Positions 22,721 through 36,742 of a stretch of 64,000 nucleotides of DNA are shown here, piece after piece. Position 1 is the first letter of the stretch. The number at the start of each line of letters is the position of its first letter. The position numbers and the translations under genes were made by a program. The notes under the pieces were generated by a model that searched no databases, was not told where the DNA came from, and worked only from the letters and a program-made list of their open reading frames with translations. Source of the stretch: Sphagnum compactum (taxonomy: Eukaryota > Bryophyta > Sphagnopsida > Sphagnales). Location of the stretch: the NCBI GenBank assembly GCA_965153455.1, contig OZ234494.1:13392001-13456000 (forward strand), in the 5' to 3' direction.

Positions 22721-25700
22721 ACAAATTCAATTTCTACATGCCATTCACAACAACATGGGTAGTATAGGTTTTTTCAACTTTAAAAGTCATTCACATTAAT
22801 TTAAAGAAAGAAATGTCAATGTACCATTCCGAAAAAATTGTTTGCCCTATGTCAATTGTAATAATTACCTATTAAATATAATGTACAACTAATACTTAAT
22901 AATCTTGGTTTCTTATGTAACTAATTTGATATAGAAACTTCTTATTGGATGAAAAGCCCAAAAATTTTAAAAAAAGAAATGATGAATATTTTAATAATAA
23001 AAAATTAGGTGCACCATAGTTGCAATGATAATAATAATAATAGATTGAAAAGGATGGTGACCAGTTATACAAATGGCAAAACATGGTTGCAAATGACAAT
23101 TAACCTCATATAGTTGCAAATTGATTGGTTATGTAATACATGATTTTTTCAAATGTAACTTGTTATTTCATCCATATTGGTGAAATCAAGATTTGACTTA
23201 CATTTACAACTATCCAAAATAACATACATGGGCTATTAAACATGTCTAAACAAAACTAAATTAAATAATTAAGTTAAATAAGTAAACATTATGGTATTGA
23301 CATGTGTCACATGGGCATTGGTGGGCTTCCATTAAAATGAAATAGGCAACATGTGCCACATGTATGGTAAGGAATTTTCTAAATTATATATATTGAAAAT
23401 TTTGGATGGATTAATGATATCAAGTAATACATGGCACACTTAATGGCTAACTCAAATATGCAACCATTATTGACCTTACATTTGTTAAAATGTCATTATT
23501 TTGATTATTAAGATCAAAATGCAATGTGTGAAATATTCAAAATCATGACAAATTATTTGTTGCCATATTGTTTTTACGGATATGTTTATTGTGTCATGCA
23601 TAGTTAATAGACATTAAAATTTTCGTTAACAAAAAGTCAAATTATATTTAACAAAAAGTTGGATTACAATCATAATTATAAAACTACAAAATCTAGCATG
23701 TGGGGTCAATACATTGGACATAAATTAACTAAAGAAAATTAAAACACATTAGAGGCATAATTTTCTTATACATAATGAATTAAGAGTGCAAATCCTATAA
23801 TGTCCATGTGATGAATGATGCAATTACAAATCCATACATAGTTTTAAAACCTCAAGGAGGTCACTTCCATTTTATTACAAATGGCATATAAAAAAATAGA
23901 AGGTGCAACTTATTGAAAATGAATATTTAAAAAATATTTAAATATAAATAGGATGTTGATAATTCATTTTGAGAATATATAAAAATATACCTATAATATG
24001 CTAAAAATATGTCATTATTTCATAGCATATTAAAAATATCATTTTGCCTTATGTGCTATTAGAAATATACAAGGAGCGACCTCCTAATGTCAAAAACTTC
24101 ATTATTAAAGATAATTCCTTTAGTTCAGTTGCCCAATTTAATTATTCAAAAAAAAAAATATTTCTGACTACACCTTGCATTTCTAAATTGAGGAAAATGA
24201 AAGTTATTAAAAATGACAAAATTTAATTAAAATCAAAGTTATAGTGTGCATCAAAAAAAGGATTATGCATTAGTTATAAACACATTGAATATCGATTTTA
24301 AAAAACTTTATCAATAGTCAAGAATAAGGAAACCAACAACAAAGAAAAACACTTTGGAAGACGGAAAACAATTAGACCTACATAACTAGTAGAAATGGCA
24401 TACATCTTGGTTTACCTTACACATAATCAAAATTTAATCAAAACCATAAACTCAAATTCAAATAGAATAAAACCTCTCATTCCATACATTTAAAAAAAAT
24501 TGAAATTCAAGTTTTGGTGTAATGATTGCAACACCATATTAACTATTTGGGGGGGGGGGGGGGGAATATGGTGAAACGATTGGAAAATAACAAAAATCCG
24601 TTACCTAATTATTTGAATGTTATTGACATGCATTGATGGTTTAAAAATTTAATAAGTGCAACTCCTCATTACCCAAGTTTTTGTTTTTGAAATGGTGGAA
24701 AAAAAATAAAACCAACGTGGGTTCAAAGAAAAGCCTAGTCGATATAAAAAATTTAAAAACAACATGATGGAAAACATGGCAAATAAAGAATTGAAAAAAA
24801 GATAGAATAGTAAAATGAAAAAAAAGAATATTTGAACACCTCCAAATATGAATGGTGTGTGTGATGATGGTTTCGAATTCAAAGCTCCATAAGTTTGGCT
24901 CCTTATGTTATTCATGTTTACATCCTTTAACACCATATGACTTTAATGTGTTTAATAACCAATGTTGGGTGGGTATCGAAAATACCCCCATGTATCACCC
25001 AGGTATCCTTATATGAACCCCTCGTGATAACACTTTGAATGATACCAAGTGATTGAAAACTTAATCGTAGGTTCTCACTTGTGTGAAAACTTGATGGTGA
25101 GAACTAGTTCAAGGGAAAAAATTAAATATATTGAAACCCAAGTGAAGTAAAACACCTTTACCTATGTCAAGTTTTCAAGGTACCATTTACCTTAGGTAGG
25201 AGGTCGAAATTAGGTGGTAGGTCAAAATTAGTAATAGGTTGAAATTAGGTAATAGGGGTTCAACCCTTTCATAAACCAATAATAACCGGTTTATGAGAAT
25301 CGTGAAATGATATTTAGTTGTTTTCAAATTTATGAAAACTAACATTGTGAAAATTGGTTCACAATATAAAACAAAAAATTGATGTTCTACCTTGGTATAT
25401 AAACTTATTAAAAAAATGAAAAAATGAAAAAAAAACATATTTACAAATATTTTGTGAAAACTAGATCCAATGGGTATCAAAAAAAATTATACCCTCCCAA
25501 CATTGATAGTAACTATAAAGTTTCAAAAAATGCAACATTTGGAGAAAACAAAAAACACAAACATAATGAAGAAAAAAATGGATCTACAAATAAGTTGATA
25601 AAGAAAGTTTGAACCCTCAAAATGAAAAACTTCAAACCCCACATGTAAAAGGCAAGTACATTGTTTTGAAAAGATTCACAGATTAATGAATTACATGGCT

Positions 25701-28700
25701 TTAATCTTAAACCCAAGTTGGGCTTGAAAAAAGACAAGAGAAAAAACAAAAGCAACCCAAAGTAAAAAAAAACTCAAACTTTGAATGGGAGTGTAATATA
25801 AAATGGATTCCCATTACATGGTTATAGTTGGGATATCAATTAATTTTCAACAATGCAAGTTGACATGGTTCCAACTAATCTTCAAGTTCAACAATTATAA
25901 TTCGAAATTTGAATTTCTTGCCAACACATTATCATTGAGTGACAAAAACATCCTTGGGCGGTACCATTAGGAATGTGACATCTTCAAGTTATTAGACCCT
26001 TTAAATTTTTTTAAAAATACAAAACATTTAAAGATTTTTATTAGATTTTTTTATTAATACATTTCATAGGTTGCATAGACTTTGATCATTGATGATATGA
26101 AAAATATATATTTAAAAAAAAATTCTTAATCATTGCATTAATTTTTTTTGGTAAGAATGTCATTGTGTTTCCTTTTCTTAAATTTTGTGTTGAACATTTT
26201 TAATCATTGTAATAACATTCACAATGACCTTAGACCAAGATGTGTACATGTTGTTTTACTCCTAAACACCATGTTAGAAAATTTAGAGTTTGCTTAAAAT
26301 GTTTAATGGCAAAGCAATGTAATGAAAGTTATAGATTTTGGTAAATCTGTCACAAATTTTTAATAAAGTTGAAAACTAATCGCAACATAGTTGTAACAAA
26401 ATCCTGATACAATTGCACAAAAAATCATATTAGAGCTAAAGTATTTTAAAAAACATATGTAATATTTCACCCATCAATTTACTTTTTCATCCATTCATGA
26501 ACAATGTCCACAAATTATTTAAGTGATCAACATGACATAGCATGTTCCATCATTGTAACGTGAACTTATTAATTATTGTTCAACTAGGTTATTTTTAATT
26601 CATAAAGTATTTTGAAAGTCAACCCCTATCGTTGATCAATGTCATAGACTTACCAAATCAATTAATAGTTGGACTTATTTGACATGCCAAACCATCCACA
26701 AGGAATTCCTCAAAGTAAATATAATTATGTAATTAAAATAAAATCATGGATGACATGTAGTTGAAAATTGGTGGATAAAAAAATGTCATTTTTTCTTTTA
26801 ATGAATCAAGACCCAACAATTTAAAATTTAGGTATTCAACCTCATGCTTGGAACCATATGTACATGTTATTGTCATTGATTGTTCAAACCTAAAAGAAGG
26901 CATTTCAACTAGGTGTTTAAAAGAAATAAACAAAGGAAGGCCATTCGAAGAACTATCATGAAAATTCTTGTCGTTGCCTAAAGATACCTTTCAAAGGAGA
27001 GCTTATGTTCAAATTTTATTGCATCCAAATACCAAATAACAATAATGCAAGGATGAAGTTCGCAAATAAATCATGAATTGTTCATGGAATGTTTCTTAAA
27101 TGGCAAAGATGTTCAAGAAAAAACCTTTCAATTGATGAATTTATTTTTCACATATGAATTACCCCTTATCAACATTTGCAAAATACTTTTAAATTCTATC
27201 AAAAGTTAATAAAAATCCTTTAACAACAAGCCACAAATTGGTTCAAAAAATGTTTGAAATTCAATTCAATACACAACACCACATGTAATCCAAAGGAATG
27301 ACCTTAATGACAAGGATGGTTGATGACACCCTTACAGGTTCACACTTTCTAATATTAACTTATGAACAAACCTTGTCCACATGCACAATTGGGGCTTATA
27401 TTTTTAGTTACATTAAACATGGCAACCCAAATTCAATCTAAGCTCATTGAAAAAAATCATGGAGACCATATTAAATTGCGAGAGGAAGAAAAAACACATC
27501 AAGTTGATAAAGGAGGAAACAAGTTATAAATAATGCCACATAAACATTTTTAAAATGTTAAATTTTACTTGGGAACATTAACATTAAAATTCAAAAAAAC
27601 ATAAACTCTAAGTGAAAGTGCATGGATATAATTTCTACAAATGCCATCCACTTTGTGAAAAACATTTGAATATTCCTTCTTTTTTGTTGTTGTAATTCTT
27701 TTTATTTTCAAAACATGTTTTTTTTTGTTATTCGACCCAATGGGAACCCAAAATTGAATTAGAGATAATGCTACTTGGGTTGTAAGCAACTAGGCATTAT
27801 AGGGTGAGGAGGAGGTGAACTTGTTGTTGATTAAAAAAACTAGTGGGTGGTTGCAAGGTAGGGTGGCTCAATTTTTGCATTGCAATCCAATTTTTTGCAA
27901 AGTAGTGTGCATTTACATGCTATTAACATGACACAAAAACAATAATTTTTCAAATTTGTGGATTGTCAATTTGAAGAAGAAGACATATATAAAAATTTGT
28001 CAACATATATACACCAAATATATAGTAATGGACTTTTGAAGTTGAAAAATATGGACTAGTTTGTTGTTTGTGCCTCTATATACATACATTTTCTTGTACG
28101 AATTTTATTTGGGATATATTATATGGAGTCAATATATGACATGTTAAAAAAAAACGAACATATATGCAAAAAAAATTGCTAGAAGAAATTTAACCAAAAA
28201 AAGTTATGGATTTTTTGAATGGCCTAAAATGGGCCATATTTGCATAAGTCCATATCATAATCATTTTTGGGTGGATTTCAATTTTTATTTTCTTAAAATG
28301 TATTTAAAAAATAAAAATAGAATGGTTATTCTTCATGTGGGCTTTTTAGTTCATTAACCACCATGTAATTCCCCATTAAATTAATGATATCCAAATAGAT
28401 TATCATTTTAACAATATCGTATGCACTTTTCGGGAGTGGAGCATTCGCCAAAAATGAGCCACTTTGGAGTGCATACACTCTAGCAACATATAATTGAATT
28501 GTATTTTCAAAACCAATGGCTACCTAAATGAACATTTTATAATTGATATATTTATCCATTCATTAAAAGGGTAAGTTTTTAAATAACATAACGCAAGGGG
28601 GAAATGTCAAGCTTTAAACATACATACTACATAATCCATATTCAATTTTCAAAATGCCATTCAATTTTCAAACCTTTCATATGTATTACAAATTATAAGG

Positions 28701-30499
28701 GTCAAAGCACGATTGGGGTACCCCCTTTGAAACACTAAAGACTAACTCCTAGGACATTCAAAATTCACCTTTTTTTTCATTTTTCCTATGACCTATTTTA
28801 GATTTCCCTTTTTTTTCTCATGTCAAATGAAATAATTTTGTTCCAAATTATATATAAGCATTTAAAATATCTATTGTTTTCACTTATGAAGTAAGAATAA
28901 TAAAAATTATTGGGCAATGTTCTATCAATGGCCCAAATTTTTCAAAATTTTCATTTTTTGATTTTTTTACATTGCAATAGGGCATTTGGTTTTGGTCACA
29001 TTCATACATTTATGTACATTAATACCTAAGGTGTTTGTGGTAAGAATCTTAGGCCGAAAAAAAATTGTTTAAACATTCATTATGAGTCTTTGAACTTTTT
29101 TTTCGTAGGAGATAAAGTCTTAAGTTTTTTTCCAGGACTTGGTAGGAATTATGAAACTTGTTCAAATTTGCCATGCTATGCATAAATAGTATCTTAGTAA
29201 TATATGTATCCATGAAGAAAATCAAACTTTCAATATGAGTGTGCTATTAAGTTACAACAAACATGTTTTAAGTGAAAGGGTCCACTAGATATAAAAGGAG
29301 ATGGTTCTTTTTGGTTCCCCAACCATGCTTTGACCCATAATCATTTCCAAAGGAATTGAACCTTAATCCTTAAAACCTTTGCCCACTGCAATAGAGGTGT
29401 CATTCATCCTAAACCCAATTGTGCCCCTACACATTGTTATTTAAAAGCGAACAAGCAAAATAAGCCCTAAGGATATACCCCCACCCCACTATTGCACCAA
29501 GCTTGAAGGTTGGAGCTTTTACAACCTCTAGAGTCTAAGTCCACTATCCATAGTCCCTTTGACCCAATGCATATAATAGTTAGGTCCATAATCGTACATA
29601 GGTTGAGAATGGCAACCTATCATGTAAAAAAAGATAGTAAGCCATGAAATTTCATAATTGTAATCCCACACACATACACAAATTGAATTTTTTTTGAAAG
29701 AACACATATAAAAGCTAAATTGAAATTTGAGCTTTGAATTTTGAGATTTTGAGATTTTTACTTTCAAAGTGTAATAACTGCATTGAAACTTGGTAGCTTT
29801 CCATGATTGAATGGCGTCATGGTATGGAACTTTTCCTAGAATATAGAACTTTTATGTAAACATGTGCACAACTAAATCAAAATGACTAATAAATATATTT
29901 TTCAACTTATTTTTCATGAAAGCTAAAGTTGAAAACATTTCTCATCCCCCATTGAACCTATACTTGGGCAATAACAATCATAAATTTTTTGAATACTTTG
30001 GTGTTTTCACAAACAAGACCTAGAAGGATGTGAGATTTTGCTAAATTTTGCTAATAGAATTGAAATCCATAGTAGGCTTTAAGGTAAAATTAACATTGTT
30101 TTTCATTGTTACTTTGAACAACAAAGCTTGTAGATTAAGGTTATGAACATTCACATGGGTGGAAAAACCATTATGCCATTGATGTTTTTTGCATTGTTAC
30201 AAGCTTCCTTCAAAATCTCAAAATTGTTTGTTAAAGTTAATTTAAACATCTTCCTACATCCAAAATTGAATTATCCTTCGTGCATTCATGAGTTTTGCAC
30301 AAGAAATCTTGAATTCAAATCTACCATTAGAGACAATGAAGCTTGTGAACATTGCCTTCTCATAGTTTCAACCACACTTGCATAGATAACCCATGTCATT
30401 TAAAAAACTATCCTTGTATTCACATCTTGGTGTTTGGCCCAAATGCAATAGGCTTGACCTTCAGCTTGGCAAGGTGATCTATTAAGTTGGTTATGTCTA
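22721..30499. other. AT-rich gene desert
   Basis: I see no convincing exon, RNA gene or transposon domain in 7.8 kb. Short open frames are low-complexity. A 16-base poly-G run lies at 24549-24564. The sequence is probably old, decayed transposon DNA, but no family can be named from it. Confidence 0.5.
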
Positions 30500-30775
30500 T
30501 GCATCACAAGCTTGCCATTCTCCATGTATCTATTCTTTTACAACACTTTAACATTATGTTCAAAGTTAAGTGTTAATGAAGCGTTGATCAATCATTGATA
30601 TGATGTTGTAATGACACTATAATATAATGATCAATCATCACAATGTGCTACAATGTCATCACAACATCATATCAATGATTGCATTAACACTTCATTAACA
30701 TTTAACCTTAAACACATTATTAAAGTGTTATAAAAAAACAAATACATGGAGAGGGGCAAGTTTGTGATGTGATCC
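30500..30775. mobile_element. Fold-back element (long inverted repeat)
   Basis: Two arms of about 115-125 bp are inverted copies: left 30501-30617 starting GCATCACAAGCTTGCC, right about 30650-30775 ending GTTTGTGATGTGATCC on +. Shared inner blocks include TCTCCATGTAT, AACACTTTAA, GTTAATGAAG and CAATCATTGATATGATGTTG. Arm identity is roughly 80-85% by eye with a spacer of about 30 bp. It is a MITE-like or hairpin-forming element with no coding capacity; no target duplication was found. Confidence 0.75.
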
Positions 30776-32147
30776 ATTTCATAATGTTACCTTTGTGTCA
30801 AACATCCATTAAATAATTGTAATAATGGAGAACTAGGGACCTAAAAATATTAGTAGGGCCAAAATACAATACATATTACTCCCCTTGATATATTTTCATT
30901 GTAATTATAAAGTCGAACACAAAAACATCACATAAGTAATTGAATTTTATAAGCAAATGGACATATTCAAGCAAGGGTAAAATATAATACATACCTATCA
31001 TCACCTTCTTATCAAACATCATCCAACAATTGAAGGTTGGTTATTTCCTTGGCTTCTACAAAGGAATCAAGTGTGTTGCAACCCCACTTTGAGGCAAGTG
31101 TGAGGATGAAAATCACACTCCCAAAAGTGGGAACTTGGAGTCCTCCAGGACTCCCGAAAACTCAGAGCTTGATTGCAGGGGCCAAACACCTCGCATTGAG
31201 GTGTTCCTTATACCGTTGGAAAGATCTTGAAGTTTAGATGTCGAAAATGGCCTCGCATGAGCCATTCAGACATCTGCAGCACAAGGTATGGTCGAAAGAA
31301 GGGCCGGGAGTCAAACTGGCAGTTTGACTCCCGACCATTAAAAGTCGGGAATCGATCCGATTTCGGTGCGTGCAGGTGGTGTGCAATACACCGTTGAAAA
31401 GCTCTTGAGGAGAGCTACAAGTTTGCTTTAGACCTCATCTCAATCGGAAGTCTGAGCTGGAAGTTATGAACTTCCAAAGTCCCGGGAGTCCAAACCGAGA
31501 CAATTTCGGGACTCCTCCTTGGGAGTCCCGGGACAAAAAGCCATTCGGATGCGGGTGCCGTAGGCGAATACAGAGAATACTATATGGGGGAAGGTGGTGG
31601 CTTCCCCCGAGTTCGGGCCGTGGTGAGTCTTGTGAGTCCAGAATTGCCCGTGGCTTGTCCTAGCACCTAGGATGCTCCAGAAAGTGCACCTAGGATGCAA
31701 GTTCGAGTAAATAAGTAAGCTTGTCACTCTTCCTAGTCCCATCCCAAGGCTTCAGAATGCCCTTCTACCCCTTTTAGTGCTGAAGGCTGGGAGCGTGCCC
31801 CGAGTCCCTCACTTTTCCACAACTTGAGCAAGTTAGCCCCATCTTTGCAAAACCAAGTTGGTGCAAATCCTTGGACGACTAATTTTGGGTTTAGACCACT
31901 TTGGAGATTTAGCGTCCAATCTTCAACACTAATATGTTTGTGGTTTATTAAATGTTAAGAAAAGGTTTTATGGGACTTGATCTAATTATTGCACTAAAGC
32001 CAAAAATTAATGTCTTTAGTGACATTTTTGGTTCTTCCAAAAATTTGAACCCTTTCCTTCTGGTTTTATCACCTTTTTTTTCAAATTCAAGAACCCCTGG
32101 ACCTTAGTTTTTAAACCAGGACTAGTTTTATGTACACAATACACATT
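30776..32147. other. Intergenic block with a GC-rich palindromic island
   Basis: 31050-31900 is much more GC-rich than the flanks and is full of short inverted repeats on GGGAGTC/GACTCCC. One is a near-perfect hairpin of two 13-base arms at about 31309-31335. CACCTAGGATGC occurs twice near 31670-31700. Open frames here are palindromic artefacts. It may be part of an LTR or another element, but I cannot identify it. Confidence 0.5.
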
Positions 32148-32152
32148 CCCTA
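32148..32152. repeat. Target-site duplication CCCTA, left
   Basis: CCCTA directly precedes the left LTR. The same five bases directly follow the right LTR at 38291-38295. Confidence 0.9.
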
Positions 32153-32465
32153 TGTTAACAAATAGGAGATCTACTCAAGTGCAAATATAAATCTTTATTG
32201 AAAGGAAACTACAACATAATGCTCACAACACAAAACACAACATCAAGAACTCTCCAAGGTTCTTGTCACAAGAAATACACAACCTTGTGTAATGAAGAAA
32301 AGAGAGGCAAACCATCAACACCAAGGTATTTAACTAAAAGACCAAACCACAAATAACCAAACTAAAATAAGTAACGAAAGTAATTCAACCTTGTGAAAGT
32401 AACCTAGTTACTTTCCTACTCCAGTAACTAATGAAACCTAACTAGTTGAGCTTGAATTCTCAACA
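32153..32465 (-). repeat. 3' LTR of the copia element
   Basis: On + it starts TGTTAACAAATAGG and ends TTGAATTCTCAACA. The polyprotein frame runs 28 bases into this LTR before its final stop at 32440-32438. Confidence 0.93.
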
Positions 32466-35400
32466 CTCCCCCTCAAGCTCAAATCCACTTCTAGTACACC
32501 AAGCATTTTTCTAAACTTCTTTAGCTTGTCTGTACCTAAAGCCTTTGTGAAAATGTCAGCAACTTGATCTTCGGTACTGACATGAATGAAGTCAATTTCT
32601 TTTGCTAGAACTTTTTCTCTAATAAAGTGGTAGTGCACCTCAATGTGCTTTGTCCTAGCATGATAGACCGGGTTGTTAGCAAGTAGTATGCTACTAATGT
32701 TATCATAATAGATGACAACAGGAGCATCCACTGACTGTCCCAAATCTGAGAGTAATTTTTGTAACCAAACTACTTCACATGCAGCAATTGCTGCACCTCT
32801 GTATTCTGCTTCCGTGCTTGATAATGCAACTGTTGGTTGTTTTTTACTGCTCTAACTAACAGCACCACTTCCAAAAGAAAACATGAAACCACTGGTTGAT
32901 CTTCTATCTGAACCATTGCCAGCCCAATCAGCATCCGTGTATCCATGTACTTGTAACTGGCTCTTGGCTTCATAAAAAATTCCACATTGCAAGGTATGTT
33001 TTATGTACCTTTGTATGCGCCTCACTACATCCAAATGTGGCTTTCGTGGTGTTTGCATGAATTGACTCACCACTCCAACTGCATAACTCAAATCTGGCCT
33101 TGTGATGGTCATGTAAATCAAACTCCCCACTATGCGTCTATACATAGTGGTATCCTCCACGAGGTCTCCTTCATTTGCACTCAACTTCACATTTTGCTCC
33201 AATGGAAATGAAATGGGTTTACAACCCGTCATCCCATATTCGGACAATTTGTTCAAGGCATATTGCCTTTGTAGTAACCATATCCCTTTCGGGGAATGGA
33301 TTACCTCAATGCCGAGGAAATAACGCAACTCTCCCAAATCCTTCATCTCAAACTTTTGCTTCAAAAGCTTCTTCAAATCAGAGATGTCTGCATCACTATC
33401 TCCTATGATAATCAAGTCATCAACATAAATGACTATGACTACAATCCCATGATCTGTCTTTTTCACATATAATGAAAAATCTGCATTGGATGTTTGAAAT
33501 CCACTTGTGACAAGATACTGACCTATCTTGTCTGACCAAGCTCTAGGTGCTTGCTTCAAGCCATACAAAGCTTTCTTCAACCTACAAACCAAATTAGGAT
33601 GTGTTTGGTCCACATAACCTGGTGGTTGTTCCATGTACACTTCTTCCTGTAAATCTCCATGAAGAAAAACATTCTTTACATCCATTTGATGTAAAGACCA
33701 TCCTTTTGCTGCTGCCATAGCAATGATTGCTCTTACAGTTGTCATTTTGGCAACTGGACTATAGGTCTTTTCATAGTCTATGCCATACGTTTAGGCATAA
33801 CCTTTGGCAACCAATCTTGCTTTGTATCTGCTCACAGATCCATCTGCATTGTGTTTGACTTTGTACACCCATTTGCACCCAATTGCTTTCTTGTCTTTTG
33901 GTAAAGCTACCAATTCCCAAGTAGCATTCGCATCCAAAGCCGCCATCTCTTCATCCATGGCATTGTCCCACTTAGGATTTCCAACCGCTTGTTCAAAACA
34001 AGTGGGTTCAACCTCTTCTATAACTCTCACCATGTATGCGTAATGATGAGCTACAAAGCCATCATATGTGAGTCTTTGTACAGGGTACTTGACTCGTGTG
34101 GATCTTCGTACTCCAATGTTGTTGTTAGGTGTTTTCAAAGCTTTCTTGACCATCCGAGCTCTAGGAGTAGTAATTGAGGTGATTCTTGATTCTTCACCCT
34201 CACTCTTCTCTGACTCACTTGATTCACCATCTACATGAGAATTTCTAGATGATGTTTGTGAACTACCATGTACAATGTTTGAAGATCTTAATCTTCCTTT
34301 CCATGGAGTGCTACTGGACCCACTAATTGAAGACTCTTGTGGTCCACTAATTAATTGTGATTCTTGTTCCACATTTGATGAAACATCACCATTTCTAGCT
34401 TCTTCATCTTCTGCTACCTTCAATGGTGAGTACCAACTAGCCATCTCATCAAACACAACATCTCTACTCACTTGCAACTTCCGAGTGGAAGGGCTGAAAC
34501 ATCTATATCCCTTTTGTTCTAAGGAGTATCCAATGAAGATACATTTCTCAGCTTTTGGGTCTAGTTTTGATCTCTTCTCATCAGGAACATGCACGTATGC
34601 AATGCAACCAAACACTCTGAGGTGTGAAACATCGGGTTTCTTGCCTGTGAATTTTTCTTTAGGTGTCATGCCATGAACTGCCGTTGTGGGTGTTCGATTC
34701 ATGATGTAGACTGCAGTTGCTACCGCTTCAGCCCAAAAGTAATTTGGCAAATTCTTCTCATTCAACATGGCACGTGCTATTTCTGCAATGTGCCTATTTT
34801 TCCTTTCAGCAACTCCATTCTACTGTGGGGAATAACTACATGAGTACTTCCTTTGAATTCCATGCTCCTTCAAGTACTCACTGAATTCATTTGAAAAATA
34901 CTCTCCCCCTCCATCGGACCTTAGGCACTTGATGTTCACACCTTTCTCCTTCTCCACCATTGCTTTGAAATTCAAAAAATGTTGAAACACTTCACCTTTG
35001 TGTTTCATGAAGTAGACCCACACCTTCCTTGTGTGGTCATCAATGAAACTCACGTAGTACTTACATCCTCCAATGGATTTTGTCTTCGTGGTCCACACAT
35101 CTGAGTGGATCATTTCCAAAGGTTTGGAACTTACATGAGTTGTTTGAGTTGGGAAAGGATGCCTAGCTTGCTTCCCCAATTGGCATGCTTCACATACCTT
35201 TGACATCACCTCTTTTGCTCCAAATTTGGGAAGACCTCCAACAAGTTTTTGTTTCTCCATGAGCTTAAGACATTGGAGATTAACATGGCCAACTCGCTTG
35301 TGCCAAATTCCAATGTCTCCAGCTCCTTTTCCATGTGTGAATAACATGGAATTCACCTCAGGCATGTTCACATCCAAGGTGAACATTCGTCCATTCCTTT

Positions 35401-36742
35401 CCCCTTTTGCAATCAATTTGCCTTGGTTCTTCATGTCTTCCACAAAACATCCATTTGGGTTGAATGTCACCTGTAAACCTTGTTCCACCATCTGGCCTAT
35501 GGAGACCAAATTTTTTGTTATGGTTGCAACATGAAGTACATCTTTCAGGTACTTTGTTTGCCCATCTTCCATGGACAATGGCACCTTGCCAATTTGTGTG
35601 ATGGGATGTGTAGTGTCATCACCAGTTTCCACAAACCCTGGTGTCTTCAAATCCTTTGCGTCTCTAAACCATTCTCCATGGCTAGTCATGTGGTTTGAAG
35701 CTCCAGAGTCCACATACCAGACATTGTTGTCTAATACACCTCCTATCATTGAATTTGCCATGTGCTGCATCACAAACAGTTGCTCATCACCTTGATTGCT
35801 AGTTGATGCATAATTCCCTTGTTGCAGCTTTCCATTTCGTGCATCATGCTCCTTTTAATAATAGTTCTTTGCCATGTGCCCAGGTTTCCCGCAGTAGTAG
35901 CAATTTGAATCGTTATTTGGTTGTTGACCTCGATGACTTCCACCACGACCTCCACGACTTCCTCGACTTCCTCGACTTCCTCTTCCTCCAAAGTTTCCTC
36001 GTCCACCTCCATGAACTTGACCTTCATGTTGTTGATGTTCACCATGCGAGCTTTCGAATCGACCTCGAAATGAGGTTTTACCACCTCTGCCTCTACCTCT
36101 ATTGGTATTTGAGTAAAAAGCACTTTCTTGTGATCCTCCATTGAATGAAGTACCAACAATTCTCATCTCTTCACTTATAAGTAGTGTTATTAAGTCTTGG
36201 AAGTTGGGAAATGTTTCTCGAACTGCAATTGAGGTACAAAACTGACTATAGTCTTTTCCAAGTCCATTTAAGGTCACGGCCACTAAATCTTCATCATCTA
36301 CAGGGGCTCCTGTAGATGCAAGAGCATCTGCAAGGTTTTTCACCTTTGTAGAATAGTCATTGATGTTCATCTTGTTTTTCTGTAGATTATGCAACTCTTG
36401 CTTGAGCTGCATTTTGCGGGCTTGTGTATTGGTGCTGTACATCTTCACCAATGTATCCCAAGCTTGCTTGGGTGATTTTGCATCTTGAATATGCACAATC
36501 ATGGAATCGGACACACTCACAGAAAGCCAATACAAGACTTTCCTTGCTTTTTCATGCCAAGTTTTATTGGCTTGAATTTGTTGTTGTGTGGGGTTTTCTA
36601 GGAGAGGAGGTTCTTTTTCATCACCAGTTATGAATTCCCAGTAGCCTTTCCCCATCAAGAAATTCATAATCTTAAATTTCCACACTTGGAAATTGTTCTT
36701 GTCTAGTTTCTCAATTGCAATTTGAGAAAGACCGTCCGCCAT
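32438..36742 (-). pseudogene. Copia gag-pol polyprotein, four in-frame stops
   Basis: One frame of 1434 codons, of normal copia length and order. Gag starts MADGLSQIAIEKL, then an Arg-Gly-rich stretch and a zinc knuckle (about 35920-35870) whose last Cys is Tyr. Protease has DSGA near 35710. Integrase has the HKRVGH zinc region near 35300 and a DDE core from about 35100. Reverse transcriptase has YVDD near 33427-33416. RNase H shows STEAEY and KHIEVHYHFIRE. Stops lie at 35857-35855 (TAA), 34822-34820 (TAG), 33793-33791 (TAA) and 32854-32852 (TAG); the final stop is at 32440-32438. There are no frameshifts. The breaks fall at the gag/protease join, inside the integrase catalytic region, inside RT and at RNase H, so no complete pol can be made. 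Confidence 0.93.
32466..32480 (-). other. Copia polypurine tract
   Basis: The minus strand reads GAGCTTGAGGGGGAG immediately before the 3' LTR. Confidence 0.85.

Noticed and set aside
31464-31742. 92-codon minus-strand frame in the GC-rich island
   Set aside because: Open because of GC content and palindromes; an overlapping frame is also open on the other strand.
35803-36144. 113-codon plus-strand His/Asp-rich frame
   Set aside because: Antisense shadow of the Arg-Gly-rich and zinc-knuckle part of copia gag.
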